Shown: one piece after another, positions 52,127 through 61,147 of the stretch
Layout: each line of letters begins with the position of its first letter
Numbering within the stretch: the stretch's first letter is position 1
Assembly: GCA_964503895.1 (NCBI GenBank)
Contig: CAZDCF010000001.1
Location: 103,372-167,371 of the forward strand
Length of the DNA: 64,000 nt
Source of the DNA: Nitronereus sp964503895
GTDB taxonomy: Bacteria; Nitrospirota; Nitrospiria; Nitrospirales; UBA8639
Direction of reading: 5' to 3'
The notes under the pieces: generated by a model
The model's input: the letters and a program-made list of their open reading frames with translations, nothing else
The model's database searches: none
Told to the model about the DNA's origin: nothing
Made by a program: the position numbers and the translations under genes

Positions 52127-53062
52127 TTGAAACCCATTATTGTCATCACTGGGGTCGCGGGGTTTATTGGGAGTAATCTAGCCGACACCTTATTGAAGAA
52201 GGGTTACCAAGTCGTTGGGATCGATGACCTGAGTTCAGGAGTTCGGGAACAAATTCCCATAGGTGTGAATTTTAAAGAGTTGGACATTCGATCCCCTTCC
52301 CTGCAAAATTTTATTCCGCCTGGAAGTGTGATATTTCATCTTGCAGCTAAGAATTGCATTAGTGACTGTCAGAAGACCCCAGTGGACACCGCATCAATCA
52401 ATGTGGTTGGGACAGTGAACATTTTTGAAGCCGCCTTGCAAGCAAAGGCCCACAAAATCATCTATGCGGAATCTTCCTCGCTCTATGAAGAATCCAAGCG
52501 TTTGCCTACCCCTGAGACAGAAATTTATCCAATGAGTTTATACGCGGTGAGCAAATTGGCGGGAAGGCTTTTTGCAGAGACTTACCAACGATTTCATAAT
52601 CTTCGTACCACAGCTCTTCGATATTTTTGTGTGTACGGTCCACGGCAGGACTATCGGCGTACAATACCTCCGGTGATGAGTGCCTTTATTTTGAATTTGA
52701 TGCGCGGGAAACAGCCAACGATTTTTGGGACCGGTGACAAGCGTCGAGATTTTATCCACGTTGATGATGTTAACGCATTTCATCTTCAATGTTTGAATGA
52801 TCCAAAGACCGATGGGGCAACATTTAATATTGGCAGTGGTGTGAATTACTCAATACGGGAAATCTACAATCTTGTCGCTGCCTTACTACAAACGGATATT
52901 CTTCCACGGTTCGAGCCTGACCTCATAGGTGAAGCCCAAGAGAATTTGGCGGATATTTCGCGGGCAAAGGCATTGGGATGGGTGCCCAAAATATCACTGG
53001 AAGAAGGCCTCAGTAGATTTGTGGACTACTATCGGACCACGCAAGTTTCCCTCAATTTATGA
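52127..53062 (+). CDS. NAD-dependent nucleotide-sugar epimerase/dehydratase
   Basis: An extended SDR enzyme acting on an NDP-sugar. The NAD motif is GVAGFIG (G9, G12, G15), and the catalytic triad is Ser in YAESSSLYEE with Y139-xxx-K143 (YAVSK). The C-terminal part has FIHVDDV and FNIGSG, typical of 4-epimerases. Length 311 aa. The start is a TTG at 52127. It overlaps the next gene (HddC-like) by 4 bp, so it probably acts on the nucleotide-heptose made by the module, for example at C4. A UDP-hexose 4-epimerase remains possible. Confidence 0.85.
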   Translation: MKPIIVITGVAGFIGSNLADTLLKKGYQVVGIDDLSSGVREQIPIGVNFKELDIRSPSLQNFIPPGSVIFHLAAKNCISDCQKTPVDTASINVVGTVNIFEAALQAKAHKIIYAESSSLYEESKRLPTPETEIYPMSLYAVSKLAGRLFAETYQRFHNLRTTALRYFCVYGPRQDYRRTIPPVMSAFILNLMRGKQPTIFGTGDKRRDFIHVDDVNAFHLQCLNDPKTDGATFNIGSGVNYSIREIYNLVAALLQTDILPRFEPDLIGEAQENLADISRAKALGWVPKISLEEGLSRFVDYYRTTQVSLNL

Positions 53063-53784
53063 ACGCCCTGGTTTTGGCCGCAGGAAAAAGTACACGCATC
53101 CAAAGTGTAACGGGTGGTTATCCCAAACCCCTACTTAGCATTAGAGGCGAAACAATTATTGGCCGTAATTTGAAATGGTTGGCAGCAGAAGGCATAACGA
53201 AAGTTTGGATAAATCTTCACTATCGTCCAGAAGAAATTCAGCGAACCCTCAAAGATGGTTCGCAGTTTGGAGTTCAAATCCATTATATCTTGGAATCAGA
53301 AATACTCGGGACGGCAGGAGCCGTTAAAAATATTGCTGCAAATTGGGAGGAACCCTATTTTGTTGTCTACGGGGACAGTCTGGTGCAATTTGATCTGGGT
53401 GGTATGGTGAAGAAACATCAAGAAAATCAACCATTGGTTACCATTGCGCTTTTTGATCAGAAGACTCACCAGCATACGTCTGCGGCTGGGGGTCGCATAG
53501 AAGTTGACGCCGGATTTCGAATATTGGATTTTAAAGAGCGACCAACTGCATCGTACTCAGGGCTGGTTAATGCAGGTGTATATTTGGTCGAGCCTTCCTT
53601 AGTTCAAGAAATACCATCAAATACATTTTACGATTTTGGTCTAGATCTATTTCCAAAAATCCTAGCCAGCAAGAAACATCTTTTAGGTCATGTAATTGAC
53701 GGATATTGCTTGGGCTTGGATACTCCAGAAAGCTATGCGGAAGCGCTACACCTGATAGAAATTGGAAAGGTTGTGTTGTTGTGA
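53059..53784 (+). CDS. Sugar-phosphate nucleotidyltransferase, HddC-like
   Basis: A GT-A-fold pyrophosphorylase. The nucleotide loop is LVLAAGKSTRI followed by PKPLL. The base-binding and metal regions are EILGTAGAVKN and VYGDSLVQFD. HddC makes GDP-D-glycero-alpha-D-manno-heptose from the heptose 1-phosphate; the assignment is from the adjacent HddA-like kinase, GmhB and GmhA genes, because substrate specificity is not visible in the sequence. Length 241 aa is normal. It is coupled by ATGA at its start and GTGA at its end to both neighbours. Confidence 0.85.
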   Translation: MNALVLAAGKSTRIQSVTGGYPKPLLSIRGETIIGRNLKWLAAEGITKVWINLHYRPEEIQRTLKDGSQFGVQIHYILESEILGTAGAVKNIAANWEEPYFVVYGDSLVQFDLGGMVKKHQENQPLVTIALFDQKTHQHTSAAGGRIEVDAGFRILDFKERPTASYSGLVNAGVYLVEPSLVQEIPSNTFYDFGLDLFPKILASKKHLLGHVIDGYCLGLDTPESYAEALHLIEIGKVVLL

Positions 53785-54842
53785 TTATCACGAGAACGCC
53801 GTTTCGAATTACCTTAGGTGGAGGAGGGACAGATCTTCCATCCTTCTATCAACACCATGGCGGATTTATTTTTGCTATGGGTATCGACAAATATATGTAT
53901 GTTATGACCAATCCACCTACGGTAGATAATAAAATTCGGCTGCATTATAGCCAAACCGAAATTGTTAATCATGTTAGTGAATTGCAACATGAGTTAGCAC
54001 GAGAAGCCCTTTCTTTGAACCGCATTAACGAAAAAATAGAAGTATCTTCTATGGCTGATCTTCCGGATGGAACTGGTGTTGGATCCTCAAGTTGCTATCT
54101 TGTCGGATTGTTGAATGCACTGCATCATTATCGTCGAGATTATGTTTCCCTCAAGAAACTTGCGGAGGAGGCTTGTTACATTGAATTGGATGTGTTGAAA
54201 AAAGGAATAGGGAAGCAAGATCAGTATATGGCTACTTTTGGCGGTCTGACGGTTCTGGAAATTAGAAATGATGGGCATGTTAAGGTTCGGTCCGTAGATC
54301 TGGGGAGTAGTTCGATTGCATCTTTAGTCGCAAATGCTCATGTATATTATACGGGCTTAAGACGAAGTGCGGAGGAGATGCTAAAAGATCAGAACATGGC
54401 CATGCAATCTAAGGCTAATCCCCAATACGAGCAAGTCAGTGAAAGTCTGTGTCGTATCAAGGAACTAGGGTATAAAACCCTTGATGCTATTGAGCAAGAA
54501 AATTTTGATCGGTGGGGATTGCTACTCGATGAACATTGGCAATATAAAAAACGTCTTTCTTCAAAAATTAGCTTGTCAGTTTTTGATGAATTATATGAAT
54601 TGGTTAAGAAAAAATATGGCGTTCTTGGGGGAAAGATTCTTGGCGCAGGTGGGGGAGGATTTCTTTTGCTGTATTGTCCAAAGGAACACAAAAAATTGGA
54701 GCAGCATATGCTGAGTCTTGGCATGCCACGACTGCACTATACGATCGAAATGGAAGGCAGTAAGGTTATTGCGAATATGGCCACGACCAAGTCTATGGTT
54801 TTTCATCCGAATGCACCTTTTCCCAGCAAGGGCCAACCGTGA
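53781..54842 (+). CDS. GHMP-family kinase, HddA-like (D-glycero-D-manno-heptose 7-phosphate kinase)
   Basis: Phosphorylates the anomeric oxygen of heptose 7-phosphate, giving the 1,7-bisphosphate. The N terminus TRTPFRITLGGGGTDLPSF and IDKYMYV match HddA rather than galactokinase or mevalonate kinase. The ATP loop is PDGTGVGSSSCYLVGLL, and the third GHMP motif is GKILGAGGGGFLLLY. The start is the GTG at 53781, overlapping the previous stop (GTGA), which gives 353 aa, the usual size. The upstream in-frame start at 53706 would lie inside the previous gene. Confidence 0.88.
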   Translation: MIITRTPFRITLGGGGTDLPSFYQHHGGFIFAMGIDKYMYVMTNPPTVDNKIRLHYSQTEIVNHVSELQHELAREALSLNRINEKIEVSSMADLPDGTGVGSSSCYLVGLLNALHHYRRDYVSLKKLAEEACYIELDVLKKGIGKQDQYMATFGGLTVLEIRNDGHVKVRSVDLGSSSIASLVANAHVYYTGLRRSAEEMLKDQNMAMQSKANPQYEQVSESLCRIKELGYKTLDAIEQENFDRWGLLLDEHWQYKKRLSSKISLSVFDELYELVKKKYGVLGGKILGAGGGGFLLLYCPKEHKKLEQHMLSLGMPRLHYTIEMEGSKVIANMATTKSMVFHPNAPFPSKGQP

Positions 54843-56149
54843 ATCAATTTCAGCATCCCGCTATTGGTATCGTGGGATTATGGCACCTCGGCTGTACGAT
54901 AGCAGTCTGTTGGGCCGACAAAGGATTTCTGGTAAAGGGAGTGGATGCAGATGAGGCTATCATTAACAATTTACGCCAGGGGCAACCTCCTCTATTCGAG
55001 CCTGGGCTTTCTGAATCCATTCAAAAAAATCTTGCTGCTGGGAGCCTTTCTTTTTCGACGTCTTTGGAAGATATAAAAGGATGTCAATTTGTATTTGTGG
55101 CTTATGATACTCCAGTCAAAGAAGACGACGAATCCGACATTAGAATCATTCAAGAAACCGTTATTGGCATGGCGCCATTTCTAGAATCCGAGACGATTGT
55201 TATCATCAGTGCACAATTGCCACTTGGAACTGCGCGGGCACTTCGTGTTTTACTTAAAAAAATTGAGCCTTCATTGGAATTAGTCTATTCACCGGAAAAT
55301 TTGAGGTTAGGCCAAGCTTTACGTTGCTATAGTCAGCCTGGGCATATTGTCATAGGTTCTGATGATTTGAGGGCTGCGGACAAAGTTGAGAAACTTTTCT
55401 CTCCCATGAATGCGAAGTGCCTTAAGATGAACTTGCCAAGTGCAGAGATGGCAAAACATGCCATTAATACTTTTTTAGCCACGTCCATTACATTAGCTAA
55501 TCAATGGGCAGATTTGTGTGAAGCTTCAGGTGCTAGTTATTTTGATGTGGCTTCTGCCATCAAGCACGATCATCGGATTGGGGAAAAGGCTTATGTGGCC
55601 CAAGGGATTGGATTTTCAGGAGGTACTTTGGGACGAGATCTCAAGGTTCTTGATAGGTACAACAGGGAATATTCAGAAAATTTAGGTCCTTTGTTCGGTC
55701 AAGTGTGGGACTACAATGCCACTCGTTTTGAAGTTGTGAAGCGCAAATGTGAAAAGGTGTTGGGGGGGATTCAAGGAAAAATTATAACCTTATTGGGAAT
55801 GACATATAAGCCTGGCACTAGTACATTGAGAAGAAGTCTTCCCCTCGATGTTGCAGAAGATTTAATCAATAATGGGTCAATTATTCGTGCATACGATCCT
55901 AAGGCTGATTGGGATAGTGTATCCTTGCCATCTGGTCTGCAAGTCTGTAGGTCTTCTTTGGAAGCAGCCAAGGGGAGCGAAATTCTTATCCTTTTGACAG
56001 ACTGGCCAGAGTTTTTGGAATTGGACTTTTCGGGGTTAATGCAAAACATGAAGCAAGCAAATTTCTTTGATACTAAAAATATGCTGAAAAACCAATATTC
56101 AAAATTGGAAGCAATGGGTTTTGAAATTTTTACCATTGGTGAATCGTAG
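54839..56149 (+). CDS. UDP-glucose/GDP-mannose dehydrogenase homologue lacking the catalytic cysteine
   Basis: Three-domain fold of the UDP-sugar 6-dehydrogenase family. The NAD motif is GIVGLWHLG at 10-18, followed by PLFEPGL, VAYDTPVKEDD and EMAKHAINTFLA, with the conserved Lys and Asn. The usual NPEFLREG reads SPENLRLG. Most important, the active-site GFGGSCFPKD is GFSGGTLGRD at 258-267, so the nucleophilic Cys is T263. Without it the full oxidation of CH2OH to carboxylate should not occur by the known route. The protein is otherwise complete (436 aa), and its GTG start overlaps the kinase gene (GTGA), so it is not decayed. Confidence 0.85.
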   Translation: MNQFQHPAIGIVGLWHLGCTIAVCWADKGFLVKGVDADEAIINNLRQGQPPLFEPGLSESIQKNLAAGSLSFSTSLEDIKGCQFVFVAYDTPVKEDDESDIRIIQETVIGMAPFLESETIVIISAQLPLGTARALRVLLKKIEPSLELVYSPENLRLGQALRCYSQPGHIVIGSDDLRAADKVEKLFSPMNAKCLKMNLPSAEMAKHAINTFLATSITLANQWADLCEASGASYFDVASAIKHDHRIGEKAYVAQGIGFSGGTLGRDLKVLDRYNREYSENLGPLFGQVWDYNATRFEVVKRKCEKVLGGIQGKIITLLGMTYKPGTSTLRRSLPLDVAEDLINNGSIIRAYDPKADWDSVSLPSGLQVCRSSLEAAKGSEILILLTDWPEFLELDFSGLMQNMKQANFFDTKNMLKNQYSKLEAMGFEIFTIGES

Positions 56150-56161
56150 AGACAAATTGTC

Positions 56162-57031
56162 ATGAGTCAAAGACAACGCAATCTTCATGGGAAAAATGTG
56201 TTAGTCACAGGGGGAAGTATGGGGATAGGGTTTGCTTGTGCTGAAAAGTGCATAGATTCTGGTGCTCAAGTTATTATTTGCGCCAGAGACTTTGGCCCTC
56301 TGAGCGATTCTGTACAGAAATTAGATGCAAAAGCATCAGGGAAAATCAGTTCAATAGTTGCTGATGTCTCGGATGTAAGGCAAGTTGAAGCGTTATTCCA
56401 AAGCGTCAAAAAACAGTTAGGGCGAATTGATGCCGTTATTCACTGTGCTGGTGTTTATGGGCCCATAGGGAGTGTGATGGAAATTAACCCAGAAGAATGG
56501 TTGGAGGCGATTCGCATCAATTTGTATGGATCTTTTTTGGTCTCGAGGGAGGCCTGTCGACAAATGAAGCAAACTGGTGGAGGCAATATAGTGTTATTTT
56601 CCGGAGGTGGTGCGGCGACCCCTTTTCCTTACTATACCGCTTATGCTTGCGGGAAGGTTGGCGTCGTGCGATTTGCTGAAACTTTAGCACAGGAAGTTGA
56701 ACCTTTTAACATCCGGGTCAATTGTATTGCCCCTGGCTTTGTGATAACGCGTTTACACGATGATACGATTAAAGCCGGAGAACTCGCTGGTCAAAAGTTT
56801 TTTGAGACTACAATAAAGCAAATTGAGTCAGGGGGTGTTTCGCCTTCCGTTTCTGCAGGGGCTGCGGTATTTTTAATTTCCGATGAAGCCAAAGGGATTA
56901 CCGGAAAATTTGTAGCTGCGCCATATGATGGGTGGGCTTCTTGGCCTAAGCATCTAGAAGAATTGCAGGGAACTGATATCTTTACCCTTCGGAGAATTGT
57001 ACCTAGGGATCGTGGTATGGATTGGCAATAG
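56162..57031 (+). CDS. Short-chain dehydrogenase/reductase
   Basis: A classical SDR. The cofactor motif TGGSMGIG is at 16-23; HCAG (94-97) replaces the usual NAG; the catalytic residues are N120, S147, Y161 and K165 (YACGK). The absence of an acidic residue at the end of strand 2 (ICARD) suggests NADPH is used. Length 289 aa, with a C-terminal tail of about 40 residues beyond the usual fold (WASWPKHLEEL). It lies 12 bp after the dehydrogenase homologue and presumably reduces or oxidises the sugar intermediate of this module. Confidence 0.9.
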   Translation: MSQRQRNLHGKNVLVTGGSMGIGFACAEKCIDSGAQVIICARDFGPLSDSVQKLDAKASGKISSIVADVSDVRQVEALFQSVKKQLGRIDAVIHCAGVYGPIGSVMEINPEEWLEAIRINLYGSFLVSREACRQMKQTGGGNIVLFSGGGAATPFPYYTAYACGKVGVVRFAETLAQEVEPFNIRVNCIAPGFVITRLHDDTIKAGELAGQKFFETTIKQIESGGVSPSVSAGAAVFLISDEAKGITGKFVAAPYDGWASWPKHLEELQGTDIFTLRRIVPRDRGMDWQ

Positions 57032-57037
57032 AGGAAA

Positions 57038-58069
57038 ATGAAAGGAAACATACGAGTTGCGGTTATTGGTTGTGGGCTGATTGGTGCGCGTCGTGCTCGA
57101 GAAGTGGACAGACATTCTGAGACACATTTAGAATTTGTTGTTGATTCAGTCCTAGAGCGTAGCCAAAAGGTATCTGATGAATTTCAATGTCAACCTCTTA
57201 CTCACTGGAAGCAGGTTGTTGATAATAAATCCATCGATCTTGTTATAGTCTCCACACCTAATAACCAGATAGCAGAAATTGGCACGGCTTCTTTACAAGC
57301 TGGAAAACATGTTCTTGTAGAAAAGCCACCTGGTCGGAATCTTAGAGAGGCGCGTCAATTAGCCGAAGCTGCTAAAACGTCAGGCCGAGAATTAAAAATA
57401 GGATTTAATCATCGCTATCACCCGGCTATTTTGAAGGCAAAGTCTTTAGTCGATCAGGGAGTTATAGGTGATCTCATCAATATTCGGGCTCGCTATGGGC
57501 ATGGGGGACGGCAGGGTTATGAAAAAGAATGGCGTGGGAATTTGGAACAAGCTGGTGGAGGTGAATTAACAGACCAAGGAATTCATGTGGCTGATCTGAT
57601 TCATTGGTTCGCGGGCTTTCCTTCTCAAGCATTTGCTCTTCTACAGACTTCGGTTTGGCCAATTTTACCCCTAGAAGATAACGCATTCGGGCTCTTTTCA
57701 TATAAAAAGGATATCGTCGCGAGTTTTCATACGAGCTGGACTCAATGGAAAAACTTGTTTTCCTTCGAGGTATATGGGCAGAAAGGGTCAGTGAGTATTG
57801 AGGGATTGGGAGGTTCCTACGGGACTGAAAAACTTACCACCGCTATTCGGGACATGAATGGAGGTATCCCGAAAATGTCTGAAGAGCTATTTGACCAACC
57901 TGATTTGTCCTGGCGCGACGAATGGGATGATTTGGTCAGGGTCCTCACCAAAGGCGGAGGAGCTTGTTGGGGAACCCCAAGCGATGGTGTGGCAGCCATG
58001 GCTATGATAAGTGGATTATACGAGTCCGCTCAGAAAGGAAAGATGGTCTCCTTAGCAAATCAGGAATGA
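57038..58069 (+). CDS. Gfo/Idh/MocA family oxidoreductase
   Basis: A second member of this family in the window. The Rossmann motif is GCGLIG (11-16), with E95-K96-P97 (EKPP) and the substrate-domain motif GGGELTDQGIHVADL around residue 180-195, where the His is part of the active site. Length 343 aa is normal. It starts 6 bp after the SDR gene. It likely acts on C3 or another ring carbon of an NDP-sugar or free sugar in the same pathway as the preceding two oxidoreductases. Confidence 0.9.
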   Translation: MKGNIRVAVIGCGLIGARRAREVDRHSETHLEFVVDSVLERSQKVSDEFQCQPLTHWKQVVDNKSIDLVIVSTPNNQIAEIGTASLQAGKHVLVEKPPGRNLREARQLAEAAKTSGRELKIGFNHRYHPAILKAKSLVDQGVIGDLINIRARYGHGGRQGYEKEWRGNLEQAGGGELTDQGIHVADLIHWFAGFPSQAFALLQTSVWPILPLEDNAFGLFSYKKDIVASFHTSWTQWKNLFSFEVYGQKGSVSIEGLGGSYGTEKLTTAIRDMNGGIPKMSEELFDQPDLSWRDEWDDLVRVLTKGGGACWGTPSDGVAAMAMISGLYESAQKGKMVSLANQE

Positions 58070-58094
58070 CCTCAATAGTTTTTATTGAAATAAT

Positions 58095-58628
58095 ATGACT
58101 CCTTCAAAAAAAGCCGTGTTCCTTGATCGAGATGGCATATTAAACAAGGTAGTTTTTCGTAATGGGACATTAGGTTCACCTCGTACCTTAAAAGAGTTTC
58201 ATCTATGCGAAGAAGTCCCTCATGTGCTAAAACGACTCCGGCAACTGGGCTATCGTCTCTTTGTTGTGAGTAATCAACCGGATGTCTCACGGGGCTTGTT
58301 AAATAAAGGTACCCTTAATGACATGACGGAAATCCTAAAAGATAATCTGCCGGTGGAACGTGTGTTGTATTGCATCCATGATGATCAAGACGCTTGCCTG
58401 TGTCGGAAACCTAAGCCTGGTATGCTTCATGACATTGCCGATCTCGAAGGCATTGAATTGTCATCCTCCTACCTGATCGGCGATTCTTGGAAGGACATTG
58501 CGGCTGGATCAAATGCTGGATGTAAAACCGTGTTGCTCACCCGAGATTACAACAACGATGTGGAGGCTGATTTTCGCATTCAAAACCTGAATGAAGTGGT
58601 TGATATCGTCTTGCAGGATCTTCAATGA
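58095..58628 (+). CDS. GmhB-like heptose bisphosphate phosphatase (HAD family)
   Basis: HAD phosphatase with D11 and D13 in FLDRDGILN, motif II SNQ, motif IV GDSWKDIAAG and the GmhB zinc loop CIHDDQDACLCRKPKPG (C-x-H-x5-C-x-C). Length 177 aa. It is a second copy beside the one at 38447 and lies with the GmhA-like, HddA-like and HddC-like genes. It therefore probably removes the 7-phosphate from the alpha-anomer bisphosphate for the GDP-heptose route. It overlaps the SIS gene by 4 bp (ATGA). Confidence 0.9.
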   Translation: MTPSKKAVFLDRDGILNKVVFRNGTLGSPRTLKEFHLCEEVPHVLKRLRQLGYRLFVVSNQPDVSRGLLNKGTLNDMTEILKDNLPVERVLYCIHDDQDACLCRKPKPGMLHDIADLEGIELSSSYLIGDSWKDIAAGSNAGCKTVLLTRDYNNDVEADFRIQNLNEVVDIVLQDLQ

Positions 58629-59236
58629 ATTACGAGCATCAAGAATATATAACAGGGTATTTGGATGAGGTATGTCGAATTGCGAAAGAGATTTCTCGTG
58701 AGGCAATTGATAAATTAGTTCAAGAACTCGTAATTCTTCGTGAGAAAGAGGGGCGCCTGTTTATATTGGGAGTAGGGGGAAGCGCAGGAAATGCCACACA
58801 TGCGGTCAATGATTTCCGTAAAATCGTTGCCATTGAGGCTTACACCCCGACGGATAATGTTTCCGAACTCACCGCAAGGATCAATGATGATGGATGGGAA
58901 TCCTGTTTTGCCAATTGGCTTCGGGGTTGTCACTTATCTCAGAATGATGCAGTCTTGATTTTTTCGGTCGGAGGGGGGAATAAAGAAAAAAATGTGAGTG
59001 TCAATTTAATAAATGCTATGCAATATGCCAAAGAGGTTCAAGCAAAAATATTTGGAATCGTTGGTCGGGACGGGGGGTACACCAAAATTGTTGCCGATGT
59101 GTGTGTAGTGGTTCCCACGGTTAATTCCGGTACTGTGACACCGCATGCCGAGGCGTTTCAATCTGTGCTATGGCATCTAGTAGTTTCGCATCCATCCCTC
59201 AAAGTGCATGAAATGAAATGGGAAAGTACATTGTAA
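58625..59236 (+). CDS. SIS-domain sugar isomerase, GmhA-like
   Basis: Sedoheptulose 7-phosphate isomerases (GmhA) have one SIS domain. Here the phosphate-binding loops are GVGGSAGNATH (49-59) and SVGGGNKEKN, and GRDGGYTKI precedes the last strand. By eye the GmhA catalytic pair is altered: the Glu (E65 in E. coli) aligns with D63, and the His (H180) region reads HAEAFQSVLWHLV, with Trp at that position and a His one place later. It may be a distinct subfamily acting on the same or another ketose phosphate. Length 203 aa. It is coupled to the phosphatase gene and followed by transaldolase. Confidence 0.82.
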   Translation: MNYEHQEYITGYLDEVCRIAKEISREAIDKLVQELVILREKEGRLFILGVGGSAGNATHAVNDFRKIVAIEAYTPTDNVSELTARINDDGWESCFANWLRGCHLSQNDAVLIFSVGGGNKEKNVSVNLINAMQYAKEVQAKIFGIVGRDGGYTKIVADVCVVVPTVNSGTVTPHAEAFQSVLWHLVVSHPSLKVHEMKWESTL

Positions 59237-59281
59237 AAGATGATTTGGTGATGTCGTGTATGGTTTAACAAGAGGCAGGAT

Positions 59282-59956
59282 ATGAAAATATTTGTTGATT
59301 CGGCCAACCTCAATGAGATCGAGGAGGCGTTAAAGCGTGGATTTCCCAAGGGAGTGACCACCAACCCTAGTATTCTTTCGAAGGAAGAAAAATGTGATTT
59401 CAGGGATCATGTTCAAAATATCATTACTCTTCTCCAAAAATATGGATATCACATTCCGTTAAGTGTTGAGGTATTTTCAACGGACCCCAAAGAGATGCTT
59501 CGCCAGGCAGAAGATTTCGTCAAGTATTTTGGGGACTATCCTCATTTGTATGTGAAAGTACCTATTGGATGGAATGAGCTAGAGGTTATTAGTGAACTCA
59601 AAAAACGAAGGATTAAAGTCAATTGCACATGTTGCATGTCATTGAATCAAGCGATTATGGCTGCACAAGCTGGTGCCGACTTTGTTAGTCTGTTTTATAA
59701 TCGCATTCGTGACATCGGCTATGATGCCAATGTTGTCGTTAAAAGCGTATGCTCGTTGTTTAAACAATGGGATTTGCCGGTGCAGGTTATTGTTGGGAGT
59801 ATTCGACATATAGGCGATGTGAATGAGGCCTTCCTTGCCGGGGCCGATATTGTGACTATCCCCCCCAAATTTTTCACTCAGATGTTAGCCCACCCCAAAA
59901 CAGACGAAGCGGTGTCGCAATTTCTCTCTGATTTTAAAAATTGGACTCAAGGTTAG
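59282..59956 (+). CDS. Small transaldolase (TalC/FSA type)
   Basis: A 224-aa class I aldolase. The N-terminal FVDSANLNEIEEAL and GVTTNPSI are family marks, the Schiff-base lysine is K92 in YVKVPIG, and the late block AAQAGADFVSLFYNRIRDIG corresponds to the phosphate-binding region. Transaldolase can yield sedoheptulose 7-phosphate, the substrate of GmhA, so its place directly after the SIS gene suggests local supply of the precursor. A fructose-6-phosphate aldolase-type activity cannot be excluded. The next gene overlaps its stop by 1 bp (TAGTG). Confidence 0.9.
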   Translation: MKIFVDSANLNEIEEALKRGFPKGVTTNPSILSKEEKCDFRDHVQNIITLLQKYGYHIPLSVEVFSTDPKEMLRQAEDFVKYFGDYPHLYVKVPIGWNELEVISELKKRRIKVNCTCCMSLNQAIMAAQAGADFVSLFYNRIRDIGYDANVVVKSVCSLFKQWDLPVQVIVGSIRHIGDVNEAFLAGADIVTIPPKFFTQMLAHPKTDEAVSQFLSDFKNWTQG

Positions 59957-60990
59957 TGAGGAAGGTTAGAGTCCTCCTTTGCATCAACCATCTTGATCTT
60001 GGGGGGGAAAAGTCAATTCTGGTTCATAGTAAGTATTTCGATAAATCCCAATTCGAGGTATTTGCTTGTAGCCGTTTAGGGGGTGGAAGACGGGTCCCAG
60101 AGTTCGAAAAGTATGGAATTCCAGTTTTTGTAGGGCCTCTGAATATTGACGATTTGTTGGAAGAGTTCAAGATAGACGTCTACCATGTTTTTCGATCAGG
60201 GGATTATGAGGAGGGAAGCCTTCCGCAAAGACAATCTAGACACTTAAGAATTGTCGAGACCAACATTTTCCGGGCTTATGATTTTGTAGAAAATCAGTTG
60301 ATTGATTGCCACCTATTTCCATCTGATCACTGCAAGGATCGGTACTATGCTGATTATGGGTTTTCCAGCAAGAAACGGTATGAAACGTTGTATCATCCTA
60401 TCGATTTTGATGAGTTCCATCAGCCCCCGAAAACGTTTTCAGCGACGTTTGGACGAGTGAGTCGACCAGATGATTACAAATGGCATAAAATTTGTTTAAA
60501 AGTCATTCCCAAAGTCTATAAGAAAGTTCCAGGTTCGCAATGTCTCATTATGGGCATCAGTGAACAAAAGCGAACCCTGCTTGATTCTCTTGGTTTGGCA
60601 AAACGAGTGCAACTTTTTGATACATCATTAGATGTCGCTTCTTTTTATCGGAGGCTTGATGTCTTTACCCATGGGTCCAGGGTAGGCGAAACCTTTGGCT
60701 GTGTGATCGCAGAAGCTATGGCCAATAGGTTGCCAGTTGTGACGGTGAGTACTCCCCAGCGAAAAAAATCTAATGCCCAAATTGAGTTAGTCGAAGATGG
60801 GGACACAGGTTTTGTGCGTCAATTCGGGTGGTCTTACGCTAATGCCGTTGTGGAATTGCTTCAGAACGAACCACTTCGTGTCAAAATGGGGCGACGGGGT
60901 TACGAGAAAGCCCGTGAGCAGTTTGAAGCATCTCGGGTGACTCGAAAGCTTGAACAAATTTACAGAGATGTGTTGGATATGCCCAAGTGA
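59956..60990 (+). CDS. GT4 family glycosyltransferase
   Basis: A GT-B enzyme of about 344 aa. It begins VRVLLCINHLDLGGEKSILV (GGEK loop), has an FGRVSRPDDYKWHKI donor-domain start, LIMGISEQK, and GETFGCVIAEAMANRLPVVTV for the E-x7-E region. The GTG at 59956 overlaps the transaldolase stop (TAGTG) and is preferred over the TTG at 59941. It probably transfers the sugar made by this module, or the next one. Confidence 0.82.
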   Translation: MRKVRVLLCINHLDLGGEKSILVHSKYFDKSQFEVFACSRLGGGRRVPEFEKYGIPVFVGPLNIDDLLEEFKIDVYHVFRSGDYEEGSLPQRQSRHLRIVETNIFRAYDFVENQLIDCHLFPSDHCKDRYYADYGFSSKKRYETLYHPIDFDEFHQPPKTFSATFGRVSRPDDYKWHKICLKVIPKVYKKVPGSQCLIMGISEQKRTLLDSLGLAKRVQLFDTSLDVASFYRRLDVFTHGSRVGETFGCVIAEAMANRLPVVTVSTPQRKKSNAQIELVEDGDTGFVRQFGWSYANAVVELLQNEPLRVKMGRRGYEKAREQFEASRVTRKLEQIYRDVLDMPK

Positions 60991-61147
60991 AGAGTTTTTG
61001 AAAGACAAGGTTAGCTTGATCGAGACCAATTACTCTCCAGTTTCCTGTTCTCTTCAATTCTTTGCCTCCGTTTTCTTTTTCAAAATACTTTGGAATTATG
61101 GGATACTGGGTTTTTTCTAATTTGCATCCACTCTTAACTCTGGAATA

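Noticed and set aside
52127..53062. ADP-L-glycero-D-manno-heptose 6-epimerase (HldD) identity for the epimerase
   Set aside because: The context is a GDP-heptose-type gene set, and the C-terminal half looks like a general UDP-sugar 4-epimerase; nothing specific to HldD was seen.
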